Below are positions 50,659 through 61,400 of a stretch of 64,000 bases of DNA, one piece after another. Each line of letters begins with the position of its first letter. Positions within the stretch are counted from its first letter, which is position 1. A model generated the notes under the pieces. The model had not been told where the DNA came from. It was given only the letters and a program-made list of their open reading frames with translations, and did no database searches. The position numbers and the translations under genes were made by a program. This stretch comes from Colius striatus (Eukaryota > Chordata > Aves > Coliiformes > Coliidae), in the NCBI RefSeq assembly GCF_028858725.1, contig NC_084759.1, positions 92,524,362-92,588,361 on the forward strand, read 5' to 3'.

Positions 50659-52875
50659 CAAACATATCTGCTGAAAATATTGCACATGCCCACAAAATTC
50701 TTCAAATCGTGGTATCAGTACAAAGTCTTAGCCCAGTTGCTTATTTCTTTCCTCTCCATTGCCTCTGCCAATCCATTACTCTGCCTTAACTACAAGTGAA
50801 CTATAGGGAAATGGTTGGTAATTCAAGTTGTAAAATTAAGAAGCACTACTTCTCATTCCAAGCCAGGGGTTTTTTATAAAGCTCTGACTTATTATTTTAG
50901 TTATGTTACATAACCAGTTGTGTTTTTAAAAATGTTACTCACATATGGATTAGTGCAATATTACAATATTTAAATCACTGTTTACTATTTAAGTTCTTTT
51001 TTCTTTAAGCAAGACAAGGGAGCTTAGTTGGAGAGAGACCTGGCATTTTGTACTGAAAGGGCTCAAAGCAAAATTATCTGGCCTTCGGTATTTTTGGCCA
51101 ACATAGGTTTCATTCTCTGCCAGTTAACAGAAGCAGATGATTTAGAAATCTAGAACTGAAATTACTGACAATTGGTTTTCCTTTTCACTACTGACTTGAA
51201 GTTTCCTATAACAGACTTAGAGAGACCTAATTCTTCAAGTAGTTATTTTCTGTTCTACATTTACAAAAATTTTTACCCAGTAGGAAAGAAAAAAAAAAAG
51301 GAATATGGGGCTGCATTTTTTTTAACAATCCCAATAAAAAACTGAAGGTCAGCTTGCTTTGGTTATCAGAAAGTTCTATAAACATAAATAAAATTGATTT
51401 ATTGCATGAAACTATGAATTTCATAATCTCTTCAGGAGAGCAAAGTTTGCTCAGTTGTGGGCAGGTCACACCAGCTCATCTAGGGGTACAGCTCCCCCTG
51501 CTTCTGAACATGAGGAACGCTCCGATGGTTTCTGTAGGAAAAGCTGCTGCAGTGACTACATGCGGGTAGCCTTGCAAAAGGGAAAACGAATTCCCTCCAC
51601 ATCATCAGAGCCATTCCTTCAAGGGTAATTCTCAAATTGGTTACCAACATCCTTTTTAGGCTCAAAGCGCAAATATTTTAAAAGCACAATTTTTTTGGAG
51701 AGCCTCCCTACGATTTCAGAGATCAAAACTGGGAAAGGACAAATGTTGAGGCAGCTAAGATCACATTTTTGCTGCTGTGTTAGCAACTTTGTCAGCTACT
51801 GTACTCATGTCAAACTTACTCTAAAAGTAGAATAAAAGAACAATATACTCACCTTCCTCATCCCATCTCCATTCAGCTGTTTCTTTCAAGGTCTCATTGA
51901 ATGACTCTATTGGAATCTCTTTTCAAAGACCATAGATTTTCCAGACAGTGTTAAGCATTTTCTCTTTTTGGTTCCATAAAGCACTATACGAGCGCTTAAC
52001 TTTGAAGGAGGTGAGTAGCTAAGTCAGAAGGCATAAAAGCAAGCATGCTTATTACACTGTAAGACCCAAATTTAGGAATCTGAAAGCTAAGGCCTCATAC
52101 TAGACCTCTGAAATTTACATTACAATGTTACCACACAAATTGAGTCTATATGGGCTCCAGCTAGGTGTTGACACATTTATCTGACTGAATGTTCTATCTG
52201 AATAGGATTTTGTAGATCCAAAAAAACCTTAAGTGTATTTATGATATACTGATGTATGGATGAATACATCCAAAAGTCCAGGTAGCTATGTTTGTGTCCA
52301 AGTTTCAACATTTATAGATGGGGCAGAACAAGGACTTTTTTTTTAAAGGGCATTAAGACATGCAGCAAAACAACGTTTAAATCCTATGCCACGAACCAGT
52401 ATTATCAGCCTTCAAAGATATCTTTTGTTTATACCAACAATATAATTCCAGAAACTACTGTATTACTCATGATTGCCCTTTTTCAATAGGTCTTAGTATA
52501 AACAGGTCGGTACAAGTAGATCAACAGAGTTTTAGATCACTTCTGCTGTCATAGCACCAAACTTGGGAAATAGGAAAAAGCCCAATTCAGCTAACAAAGG
52601 TATGAAAGCTCTGGATCCAATCCCTTGTTTAAACCCTCAGTTAAGGTGTGTGTTGTTCCTTAAGTTTCAGTAGTATGCCTGAATAGCCTGATTCTCTTAA
52701 CTTTCTAGGATGTGGATTTTGTGTGAATGCAATTGTATTACAAATTTTGTAATACAGAATAAGAATAGCACTAGCAATTACTGATTTTTTTATAAGTATT
52801 GCACAGACTGTGTACTTTTAAAAGTCACTAAGCAAGTATTCCCTCATTATTTGTATGTCTAATTGCCAATTACAG

Positions 52876-53008
52876 GAGAAAAATTCCTCAGGAGATAAAA
52901 ATCAAAAAGCTAATGCAAATGAAGCATCCGTAGATGCCCAATGTAGAAGAGAAAAGCAATCAACCAAGAAAATACTAAAGCCAGAAACTTTTAATAGAAC
53001 ATTTGGTG
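52876..53008 (+). pseudogene. LCA5L: Candidate LCA5L exon
   Basis: Acceptor aattgccaattacag, then EKNSSGDKNQKANANEASVD and KKILKPETFNRTFG, with donor GTATAT at 53009. Composition (Lys, Asn, Ser, Glu) fits the variable middle of lebercilin-like proteins. Its exit phase (1) agrees with the two-base entry of the terminal exon at 54715, supporting the pairing. Its entry phase (0) does not agree with the exon at 47929-48022. Without splicing, the frame runs to TGA at 53041-53043. Confidence 0.45.
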
Positions 53009-54714
53009 GTATATTTCAACATTTTTCTCAGAAACTCATTTGACCTTTTCAAAAGTTGAATGAACTGAGGGTACTGGTAATTTACATGTGTCTGTCAGCC
53101 ATTAACTAGTACCCAACTGACAGGAACTAGTTCAACAAAATAATGCACTGTCAACAGAAATCCAGCTGCTGGCAGTGCTGCTCTGACAGACAGCACAGCA
53201 GCTCTGCAGTGTGAGGCATCTTCAAACTGCTGTACTTCAATAGCAGTTCCTGGTTTTGTAGGTAAAAAGGCAACACTTTATCTGTAAATATATGCTTTAG
53301 TTAATAGCTTGTTAATTCCATGCTAATCAAATAGTGATGTCAAATTTTTCGTTGTGAATCTTCATCATAGCTGATGTCAATGCATGTTTCTGGCAGGATC
53401 TACTGCTGAGAAAGGAAAAGGACTTCTTTGAGGGCTTGGAGTATCTGCCCATTACAATGACCACTGTAAATAGATTTTATTTAAATCTTAACCATTGACT
53501 GTGTTCTCATAAATATTATATGTGAGGGACTAATCTATAAACACCTTTAATGTGAAAAAATTCTATAGTATAGAAGAAAGGAGATAGTACATTTATTCCT
53601 TTATCTGTTTTTATTTCTAAAATACTAATTTTAATTATCATAAGACTTGCAGAAAGAACCAAGATCTGAATGCCATCACGCTAAATATATCACAAATGGT
53701 AGGAGACATTTGGTGACCCCTAAAGGTTCAGGGACCATAAAATACGTTGTTAAGGTCACTTACTAGATCAGTAATAGAGCTAGTAATCTGGAATGCATTA
53801 ACTCCTGTCCTTTGTACTCTGCTTTTCAGCCTGCAGCCTTTCCAGACCGCATCAGATAATCGAAGTCACCTTTTGACTTTGAAACCTCTTTTTAAAGTTG
53901 TCAGAAGACACAGGTCTTTTGATTTTTGCCAGTCAATCTCTCTCCTCACTCTTTGCCTCTCTTCCTGGTTTCTCCCACTGCTGACACCAGACTTATGGAA
54001 GTCTTACTCAGATGTTTTAGTTATTGCCACTTCATATTTCTTTGAGCTTAGACTCTATCTCATTTTGGAGGTACTCCTTGAGTCCATTACAAAAACCTAT
54101 TACAATCTGTCTCCTGCAGTAGATAAATGTATTTACTGTAGGCATTTAATATACACATACCTGTTTCTAGTAAAATCTGGAGCCAGCTCATGTATAAGTT
54201 AGAAATTTGTAGTACATACTGCTCCACACAAGAGTGCATTGTTAGTTAAGGGAAAGAAAATCATATGTATATTTCAGTTCCATTTAAAAGCAAGAAAATT
54301 ACAATTGTACTTCCTATCTCATATGCTTTCTCTGTTGCATTGTACCTGGCATTTCTGGCTCTATAGTTAGCCATTACTGGTTAGATTTACATGCTAATTC
54401 ATCTAATAAAATTAAACATAATGAAAAAGGTAAAAAGAAACATATTTACCTGGATTTCATGGCACAATGATCTTGCTTAAATCTTGCCCCATCCTGTTAT
54501 ATTTATTAGTAAATAGCATTGTTATAATCTTAAAGACTGAAATACAATCAATAATAACAACTTAAGCAATGAAATAAGGAAGTGAATCTTCTTCTTATTA
54601 ATGCCTCATGACTGTATTTCTAGGCAATTTAAGAACATTCCTAAACTCTACAGTATTTCATTCCAGAGTATTTAAGGGAGAGCAGACTACTGATGGAATA
54701 ATACACTTGTTTAG
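53009..54714 (+). other. LCA5L: LCA5L intron, nothing else assigned
   Basis: About 1.7 kb. A 151-codon plus-strand frame (53747-54202) has no family resemblance, is Leu/Ser-rich and is judged chance. Confidence 0.5.
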
Positions 54715-55300
54715 AATTTATGAAAAAAGGGAAAGATTTGCATACATGGGAGCTGCAAAAACTGATGAAAACTGAACTAACTCCACTAAGTGACAGTGTA
54801 AAAGAGAATGATAATGAGGAAGATGCAGTGGAAGGATATGAAAAAGAAGAAAAAAAAGCTAGATGAACAATTAAATAACAGTGAGAAAGCAGGGGGCAAA
54901 TGTTTAACTCCAGGTCCAAGAAACAAAACACGTTAGGCTGAAAAAAACCCCATATTCTCAGAAGCCACTGAGAACTTGCATCATGGGCTTCTAACATCAG
55001 GTACAAAACAAAAAAAAGGCAGTTGGTGCAACCAGAGACATGCAGGGCAGGACTGCAGTAGAACAGCTGAATCAAAAGTGAGAAACTCTTCTGGGCTATA
55101 TGAAGTCTTTTGGCAAAGTTACCAACACAAGGTGGAAGGACAGTTCCACTGAAGTGGAAGGCTGCGCTTATATGACATTTGCTGAAAGGGAAAGGTCTTA
55201 CGAAAGAACTCTTTGGACCAGGCTGCATTTGAAGAGACAACCATTCAGGTCCTAACATGAAAGGAATGAAGAAAGAGCAGTGAAAAGACACAGGATGGCA
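54715..55300 (+). pseudogene. LCA5L: Decayed LCA5L terminal exon
   Basis: Acceptor ACACTTGTTTAG, then a frame starting EFMKKGKDLHTWELQ that ends at TGA 54864-54866, just after an A-rich run. A second frame holds EATENLHHGL (about 54961-54990), a conserved lebercilin-family motif, and continues through SSGLYEVFWQSYQHK, resembling the human SDSGYEPSFGKSSRIK segment, to TGA at 55150-55152. A third frame carries KELFGPG (about 55203-55223), like the human EELFGSG, followed within two codons by TGA. In the EATENLHHGL frame a TAG lies at 54934-54936. Motif order matches the family, but no single frame spans them. This indicates decay of a once-coding exon. Confidence 0.8.
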
Positions 55301-58300
55301 CCATCAAATTTCAAACCACCACTACTATTAGTTCAAAATCTAAAGTGTTGTTATGAATAACCTCTGCACAAACGATTTTTTTTTAATATTTAGTTAAGTA
55401 CATCAACTTATCTTCACAAATAAGAATTAAAACATTTCCTTAAAAAAACAGAGGTTTTACTTGCGCTAAATGCATATTAAATCTTACAAATGCTGAGAAT
55501 TTCTTTCCATTATTCCAAAATGGTAGTCCAGACTGTTGTCACAAAAGAACATTCTCCTCTTCTTGGCCTGCATGCATGCATATGCCTGCATACACATTTT
55601 ACTAAGAGTGCCATCAACAACTGCAACATTTTAACCTGTTACCAGGTATTCAAGTTAGTCCTTTGTTTTGTCATTTCCAGGTTTTAGCATTTTCTGGGCA
55701 GTTTTGAAACTGGTGATTTGTTAGCTAGCCAAAGTGAGCAATCTGCTTGTTATGGGGTTAGTACTAACAGTGCGATGAAAGAAAATTATTTTTGTTTTAT
55801 TCGCTCCTGAAATAGCTTCCAGAATTCATAAATAATAAAAATAATTTGCTATTACATTGTTTTCATTAGCATTATAAAGCTCTAAAGCATCATTCTTTTC
55901 CACTGTTAAAATTTATCAAAGCAGTTCGCCTGGTAACTTCCACAGCTGACAGCCAAAGATGAATGTGCAAGAGTAAACTATTGTTTTGGAGAAGTCAGGC
56001 ATATCCAGTTCTCAAAAAGCCTTTAAAAATCCTGTGTTTAAGGTTATGTAAGCAAGAGTAGGAGCATTATGTTTCGTTCCTCGTAGTAATTCAGGAAACG
56101 CTTGCTAAAATGAGGTGAAGTAAGGGAAAAATATGTGTATTCTATTAATTTTAAAAGGCAGTGGCACTTAAAAAAACCACTTAAAAAAATTATACCACAG
56201 AAGCTTTTAAAGGTGATTAGGACATTTAGATCTGAACTTAGTTGCAGCATATTGCTTCTCAAAATGTTGATGATTTTCTTGAAGTAGTGCTTGAGCTGTA
56301 CAGCAGACAAGTTTCAAAGCATGACTTTGTGCAGTCAGAAAAGTAAGCATTTTTTCCTCTATAAACTACTAATACTACAACAATGCCTTCATTGCTGTCC
56401 CAGAGCTAAGAGCAAACAAGCACACATAATCCAACACTCCTCTTTGTACCAACTCAGTGGCCAAAAGCCTTTTTGCCCTTAATTGCCCAAATGTCTGACT
56501 AAACTGTGGATTTGATGACCCCACGCTATGTGTGGATAAACAGCAAATGCCACTGTGAAGATTTTAGATGAGGCAGCTTTTCTTCACTTCAATGTGTTAA
56601 AACTCCCTAACAACCTACAGATGATATTGAAAGCATTTGTAACAAATTATTTAATAACAAATATGTTGTCAAATAATTTGTCCAGAATACTGTTTTTAAA
56701 AAAAATAAAAACCAAGTTGTCCTGTTGACTGAAACATTCTCTCCTTATGCAAAGCCAGAAGTGGTTGGGTTTTTGGTTTTGGTTTTTGTGGGGTTTTGTT
56801 TAAGAAAACTGTAATTAACATTGATAAACGGATTAGAAGGCCTGAGATGGCTTGAAAAGCTTTATTTCATTAATAAAACCACAATTACATGTAACATTCA
56901 ATCATAACAGTTTTTCTTTATATTTAGTGCATCTATTTTCACGTTGGCTAAATGTAATCATTAATATAAAAAGATTTTTTGCTTTAAATTAACATTAAAA
57001 AAACCTCAACCCCCACATTTCATGCATATATACACACAATGTATCATGACCTTTTGAACTGATTTCTAAATGCAGTGCTAATTACTGAGGGGCCCTAACT
57101 CCTTCCTTCCTGTAGGAAGGCAGAGGACCTGAAATAACATAGCAGCTACATTCCACTGTACCAGCTGAACCAGCATGACAAAGCCTAGCAGAAGAAGAAA
57201 AGGTGTCCCCTACAGCTTCCTTCAGCCTCATGCAAAGAATAAAGGTTTGGGTCACAGAACACTGCAGCCCCGAAGCTAATGCAACTTTGTCACTGTGCTG
57301 CAGGCACAAGTACAACAAAAAAATCTGTCCTCCTCTAAATTAAAAATATTGTGTCCATTTCCTGTACCTAAATACAGCAAGAAGGATTTAGTCCAAATCA
57401 GAAAATTGTTTTCCCTCCTCCTTCTTGCTGCCATTCTGTCACTACTTTAGACATTTAAATCATTAATTTGCCTTTTTACATTTACTTAGCTGTTTTGGGT
57501 TATCCCGGACTGTCACTAGTGTACACCAAAACCCTTAGAAATGTAATCCTCTGAAGGAGGTGTGCTGTCTTCTACTTTCTCTTTAGTAAATTTAGGCCCA
57601 TGGAGCTTGGGCCACACTTTTCCTCCCACAACACAGAAGTAAATAAGTTTCAGTGGTCCTACCTCTGTTTGGGAACAAGAAAAAATACCAAGTAAGGAAA
57701 GGTCAGTTATCAATAAAATAGGAATTCCAAGAATTTTAAGTCAGGGAAAAAAAAATTACCAGCCATCCTGTGTTGGCAACCGAGTGATTCTCCTAAGAGA
57801 CAAAAAGCTGATCCTGTGTATCTACCAGTAGTGCACTTTCTAAGATAGTCCAAGAATACACCAACTTTAGTGTAAAAAAAAAAAAAAAAAAAAAAGAGGA
57901 AACTAATCCTGTTTTACTCTAAGCCAAGCAAACCAATTACCTCTATTGTCTACTACCACTTGTCACCAAATATAATCTCACCTTTGGGTGAAACAACCAT
58001 ATTATACAGGAACAAAACAGCAAATGTCCCAAATGAATTCCCAATGTCAGTGCATTTTACAAGTCCAACACTTTTAGATTTTGGTGAATATGGACCATGA
58101 CAAAGTCTTACAGTTCTGCCATCAATCAGTGTTTATACTGGTCATAACAAACACAAAATGAGGTTCTATAAACTGTAATGTTCTTCCTTGGTAATTGCCC
58201 ACCAAACTGAAAACTATAACAAGGAAAGGCAAAATAAATCAAAGGAAATGCTGACTGATATGCAAATGAAGTAACAAAGATTGTCTCAGTCCTAGTCTCA

Positions 58301-58326
58301 TGACAGACAGATGTTCCTTCTTTTGC
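55301..58326. other. Convergent 3' region between LCA5L and GET1
   Basis: Includes the GET1 3' flank. A run of 22 A lies at 57874-57895. A minus-strand AATAAA (plus-strand TTTATT) at 56861-56866 could serve as a distal GET1 polyadenylation signal. No exon was recognised. Confidence 0.5.
57874..57895 (+). repeat. Homopolymer run of 22 A
   Basis: An uninterrupted A run with no retroposon body recognised upstream. A length-unstable stretch. Confidence 0.85.
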
Positions 58327-58332
58327 TTTATT
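58327..58332 (-). terminator. GET1: Candidate GET1 polyadenylation signal
   Basis: TTTATT on the plus strand (AATAAA on minus) about 60 bases past the GET1 stop. It would give a very short 3' UTR; the further copy at 56861-56866 is the alternative. Confidence 0.35.
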
Positions 58333-58391
58333 CACTTAAAACAAGGATAATAAAAATGTAGTTGAGGACTCCATGGATTATGAGGATTCCT

Positions 58392-58465
58392 TCAGCTGAA
58401 AGGGTGTAGCATGATAGCTACAACTTTATTACATACCACAAGCCAACATGTAATTCCAACACCAC
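58392..58465 (-). CDS. GET1: GET1 last exon (third membrane span, C-terminus)
   Basis: Acceptor CTCTCCTTCAG. Two bases complete Gly, then GVGITCWLVVCNKVVAIMLH, then PFS and TGA at 58394-58392. The hydrophobic run is the third membrane span. Human GET1 ends almost identically (VVAIVLHPFS). Confidence 0.95.
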
Positions 58466-61400
58466 CTGAAGGAGAGATGAAACATTATTTCAGCAATTGG
58501 ATCAATAACCCTGAAGCAAACATGCTTCTGAAAACAAACTTTCAAAGCATAGAAAGTGTTCTGAGCTGAACAGGAACAAAACATCTTTATATAAACAAAT
58601 GTATCTTCAAGGGATGGCATTTTACTCCCAGCATGGTGGTCCGGAGAAAAACTGATAGTTATATAGGGGGGAAAAAAACAAAGTGTACCAAGTAACATGA
58701 ATATGAGCTGAAGTGAGGCATATGCAACCCACAGCTCAGAACACTTAAATTTATCTAATAGAAAACATCTAATATGCTGAAGTCAAAGGCTTGGCAAGTA
58801 ACAGAATACTTTGCTAGAACCTAAATTCCAGACTTAAGAGAGGTAAAAAATAAATATCCTGCAAAATTTAAATTGGTCTTTCAAAAAAAAAAAGAAAAAT
58901 ATTAAATCCACACTTCTTTCCCTTTGGTCCTCATACAGCTACACAGAAAATCGCTACGGGGACCTTCATTACTGACTCAGATGCTTCTTGCTGCTGTTTT
59001 ACAGAGTCCCGTCTCTCCAATTTGCAGCACAGAAACTTGTATTGGTGTAGTGGAATAGAAGGTGCACCCTGACTGTCATGTGCAACACGTTTGTATTGCA
59101 GATAACAGCATCATGCTACATAGTGCCACGGAACACAGAGCTAGTCATAACACACACATGAAGAAACTACCTTTTTTGTGATTTTAGACACTTTTTGTGT
59201 TCATAACCTAGAATTCAAAAGCAATTTCTTCATTGTGATTATCAGCTGAGACAAAAAGGGAGATTTGAAGCCAGACACGGATATGAACCTTTTAAAATTC
59301 CTTCAAATTCTATTTAAATAAATGTCTTCCAAGGACTATTACTCTACATGCTGGATACAAATCATTCTTTGGACAGCTATCAAGGATACCACAACACAGA
59401 ACTCCAACAACATATTTTGGAATTCCTTCTAAGGTAGTCAGGACTTAAAGCCAAATATGAAGATTCACCAGCAGCATTTCAGCTTGAAGGTAAATTTCCA
59501 CATTACATTATCCAGTTATTCTGCCTGTTGACTTATCCCGTTAGCATACAGCAGCGCACTTTTCACTCAGAAACAGGTGTCTACAACTGGTGATATAAGC
59601 ACTGGCATACGCTGCCCAGAGAGGCTGCGGATGCCCCATCCCTGGCAGTGTTCCAGGCCAGGTTGGATGGGGCTTTGGGCAACCTGATCAGGTGGAAGGG
59701 GTCCCTGCCCATGGCAGGGTGGCTGGAAATAGATGATCTTTAAGGTCTCTTCCAATCCAAACCATTACATGATTCTATGATACAGTTCTGATATTAAAAC
59801 TGCTCAAAAGAAAAGGATTTAACTAGGTAAAAATGCAACAGGCATGTGATGGGAAGAGTGGGAACAGACAAGACAAAATGCCAACAAAGAACATACTTGT
59901 ATCAGTCTGGAGTTACACTACTATGAAACCCCAGCAATTTGTAAGAAACACGTGTAAGCGATACAGACCTATTAAGTACTTGCCCATTTTTAAACCCAAT
60001 TCTACTACTTCAGAAGATTCCCTAAAATAAAAATATTTCTGATTAGAAATCTTCTCCAGGGACTACTTCATACAGATAAAGCTTCCTTGTTTGAGCAGAA
60101 ATAAAAATGATGTTTCTTTGTCAGTTAAACAAGAGCTGAATACATAGGAAATAGCTAATAAAATGTTTGAAACCCCTCCTCCTGTTAAGGGAGTTGGAAG
60201 AAATGTACAGAAGCTGTGCTTTTAATCTATGTATGCTCTTCATCACTTTACTGTTGGTGGCCGCATGGGCTTGGGAAGAGTATTTTTTTCCAGCACGCAG
60301 TCCTTACCTGTCACTCCTGTGGGAAAAGCTACCAGGCGCTCTAGTGGAGCGAGCCATTTGCTTGGAAGCACTGTAACTGGCTCAGAATAGTACTTCCAAA
60401 TCAGGGAGATCATCAAGGCAGCCTAGAATGCAAATGTCTATTAGCTTGGATAACAATACAAATCAAAGTGTGTTTCCACTGCTATTTTGAAACAGTGAAG
60501 AACAAATTCTAATCAAAGGTAATAGGGTTTTTTTACTTTATGTTGCTCTTAAAGTTCAAAGTATTTCTTAACTCAGAATGACCTTAAATTTGTGCTTAAT
60601 ATTATGAGGTAGCAGTGAGATGTTGAAAAAAACTGCTTATTTTTGAGACCCCGATTCCAATCTAGCATAGACAAACATAGCAGTTTTAAATTCTGATGAC
60701 TGCTTGTAGCAATAAATCTTGCCTGATAGGAATCCAACTCACTTTAACATTACCCTAAGGACATCTTCAGGTTAACCACTGTGGTTCTTATTAGAGGAAA
60801 CTCTTTGGCATCAAGTCTGAACTACAGAGACAGCCTAATAAGGCATTGTGGGCAAACATGTGGCAGCTGTAAGCAGAGATTTGCATGCTCAGTAAGAGCA
60901 TATCTTTCGATACCATAAGTATCGAAACCATAAGTAAAACATATTTGCATGGGTTGGAACTTTCCTAAGTTCCGTGCCATATATAATATTAAAAGAAACT
61001 ATCAGTGGTTAAAGAGGTAAGAAAAACTCCTATCTTCTCATCTCAAAACAAAAAACAGAGCTAAAATAAAATAAAAAACCCTTTCCATCCACAACTACTA
61101 GACCTCATCAGCAACATCCCTCCCTTTGATTTCAAGAAACTCTTTCAGTTTGGCATGGGCTGTGTCATTGCAATGTCAAACATCTGTGTGACTAATCATC
61201 AGGAGAAGACTACTGAGTATTTGGTTTAGTAATCTGTATTCATAATAAAATATTTACTTACTTGTAAGATGTAGAATACAATATTTATAACCCACTTTAT
61301 TTTGGCTAATTGGGCAGTTCGTGCTTTCACTGTTAAAAGAAAACATATTACTCTGCATTACTTAGAATGGTTAGTTATACTTACATAAAACAAGTAAGTT

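Larger units (their letters stand above)
48023..52875 (+). other. LCA5L: LCA5L intron interrupted by CR1
   Basis: About 4.9 kb holding a 1-kb CR1 copy (49303-50268) and an unassigned open frame at 50449-50658. A missing LCA5L exon may lie here, but none could be identified. Confidence 0.55.
43904..55300 (+). pseudogene. LCA5L: LCA5L locus, broken (gene-level entry)
   Basis: LCA5L (lebercilin-like) is a coiled-coil protein related to the ciliary protein lebercilin. Recognisable pieces in order are 43904-44420, 45873-46010, 47929-48022, probably 52876-53008, and a terminal exon at 54715-55300. Splice signals at the first three are intact and their peptides match the family coiled coil. However, a run of ten T at 44056-44065 shifts the frame by two bases in the first. 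Phases do not fit between 48022 and 52876. The terminal exon has conserved motifs in different frames separated by stops. No N-terminal coding exon was found. A single full-length frame is therefore not possible as the sequence stands. Homopolymer assembly errors could explain one or two lesions but not the terminal exon as a whole. Confidence 0.75.

Noticed and set aside
53747-54202. 151-codon plus-strand frame in an LCA5L intron
   Set aside because: No resemblance to LCA5L or any family; Leu/Ser-rich and unconnected to the splice phases.
54641-55291. 216-codon minus-strand open frame
   Set aside because: It is antisense to the decayed LCA5L terminal exon. The Ser/Phe/Leu-rich translation is the shadow of a Lys/Glu-rich sense strand.
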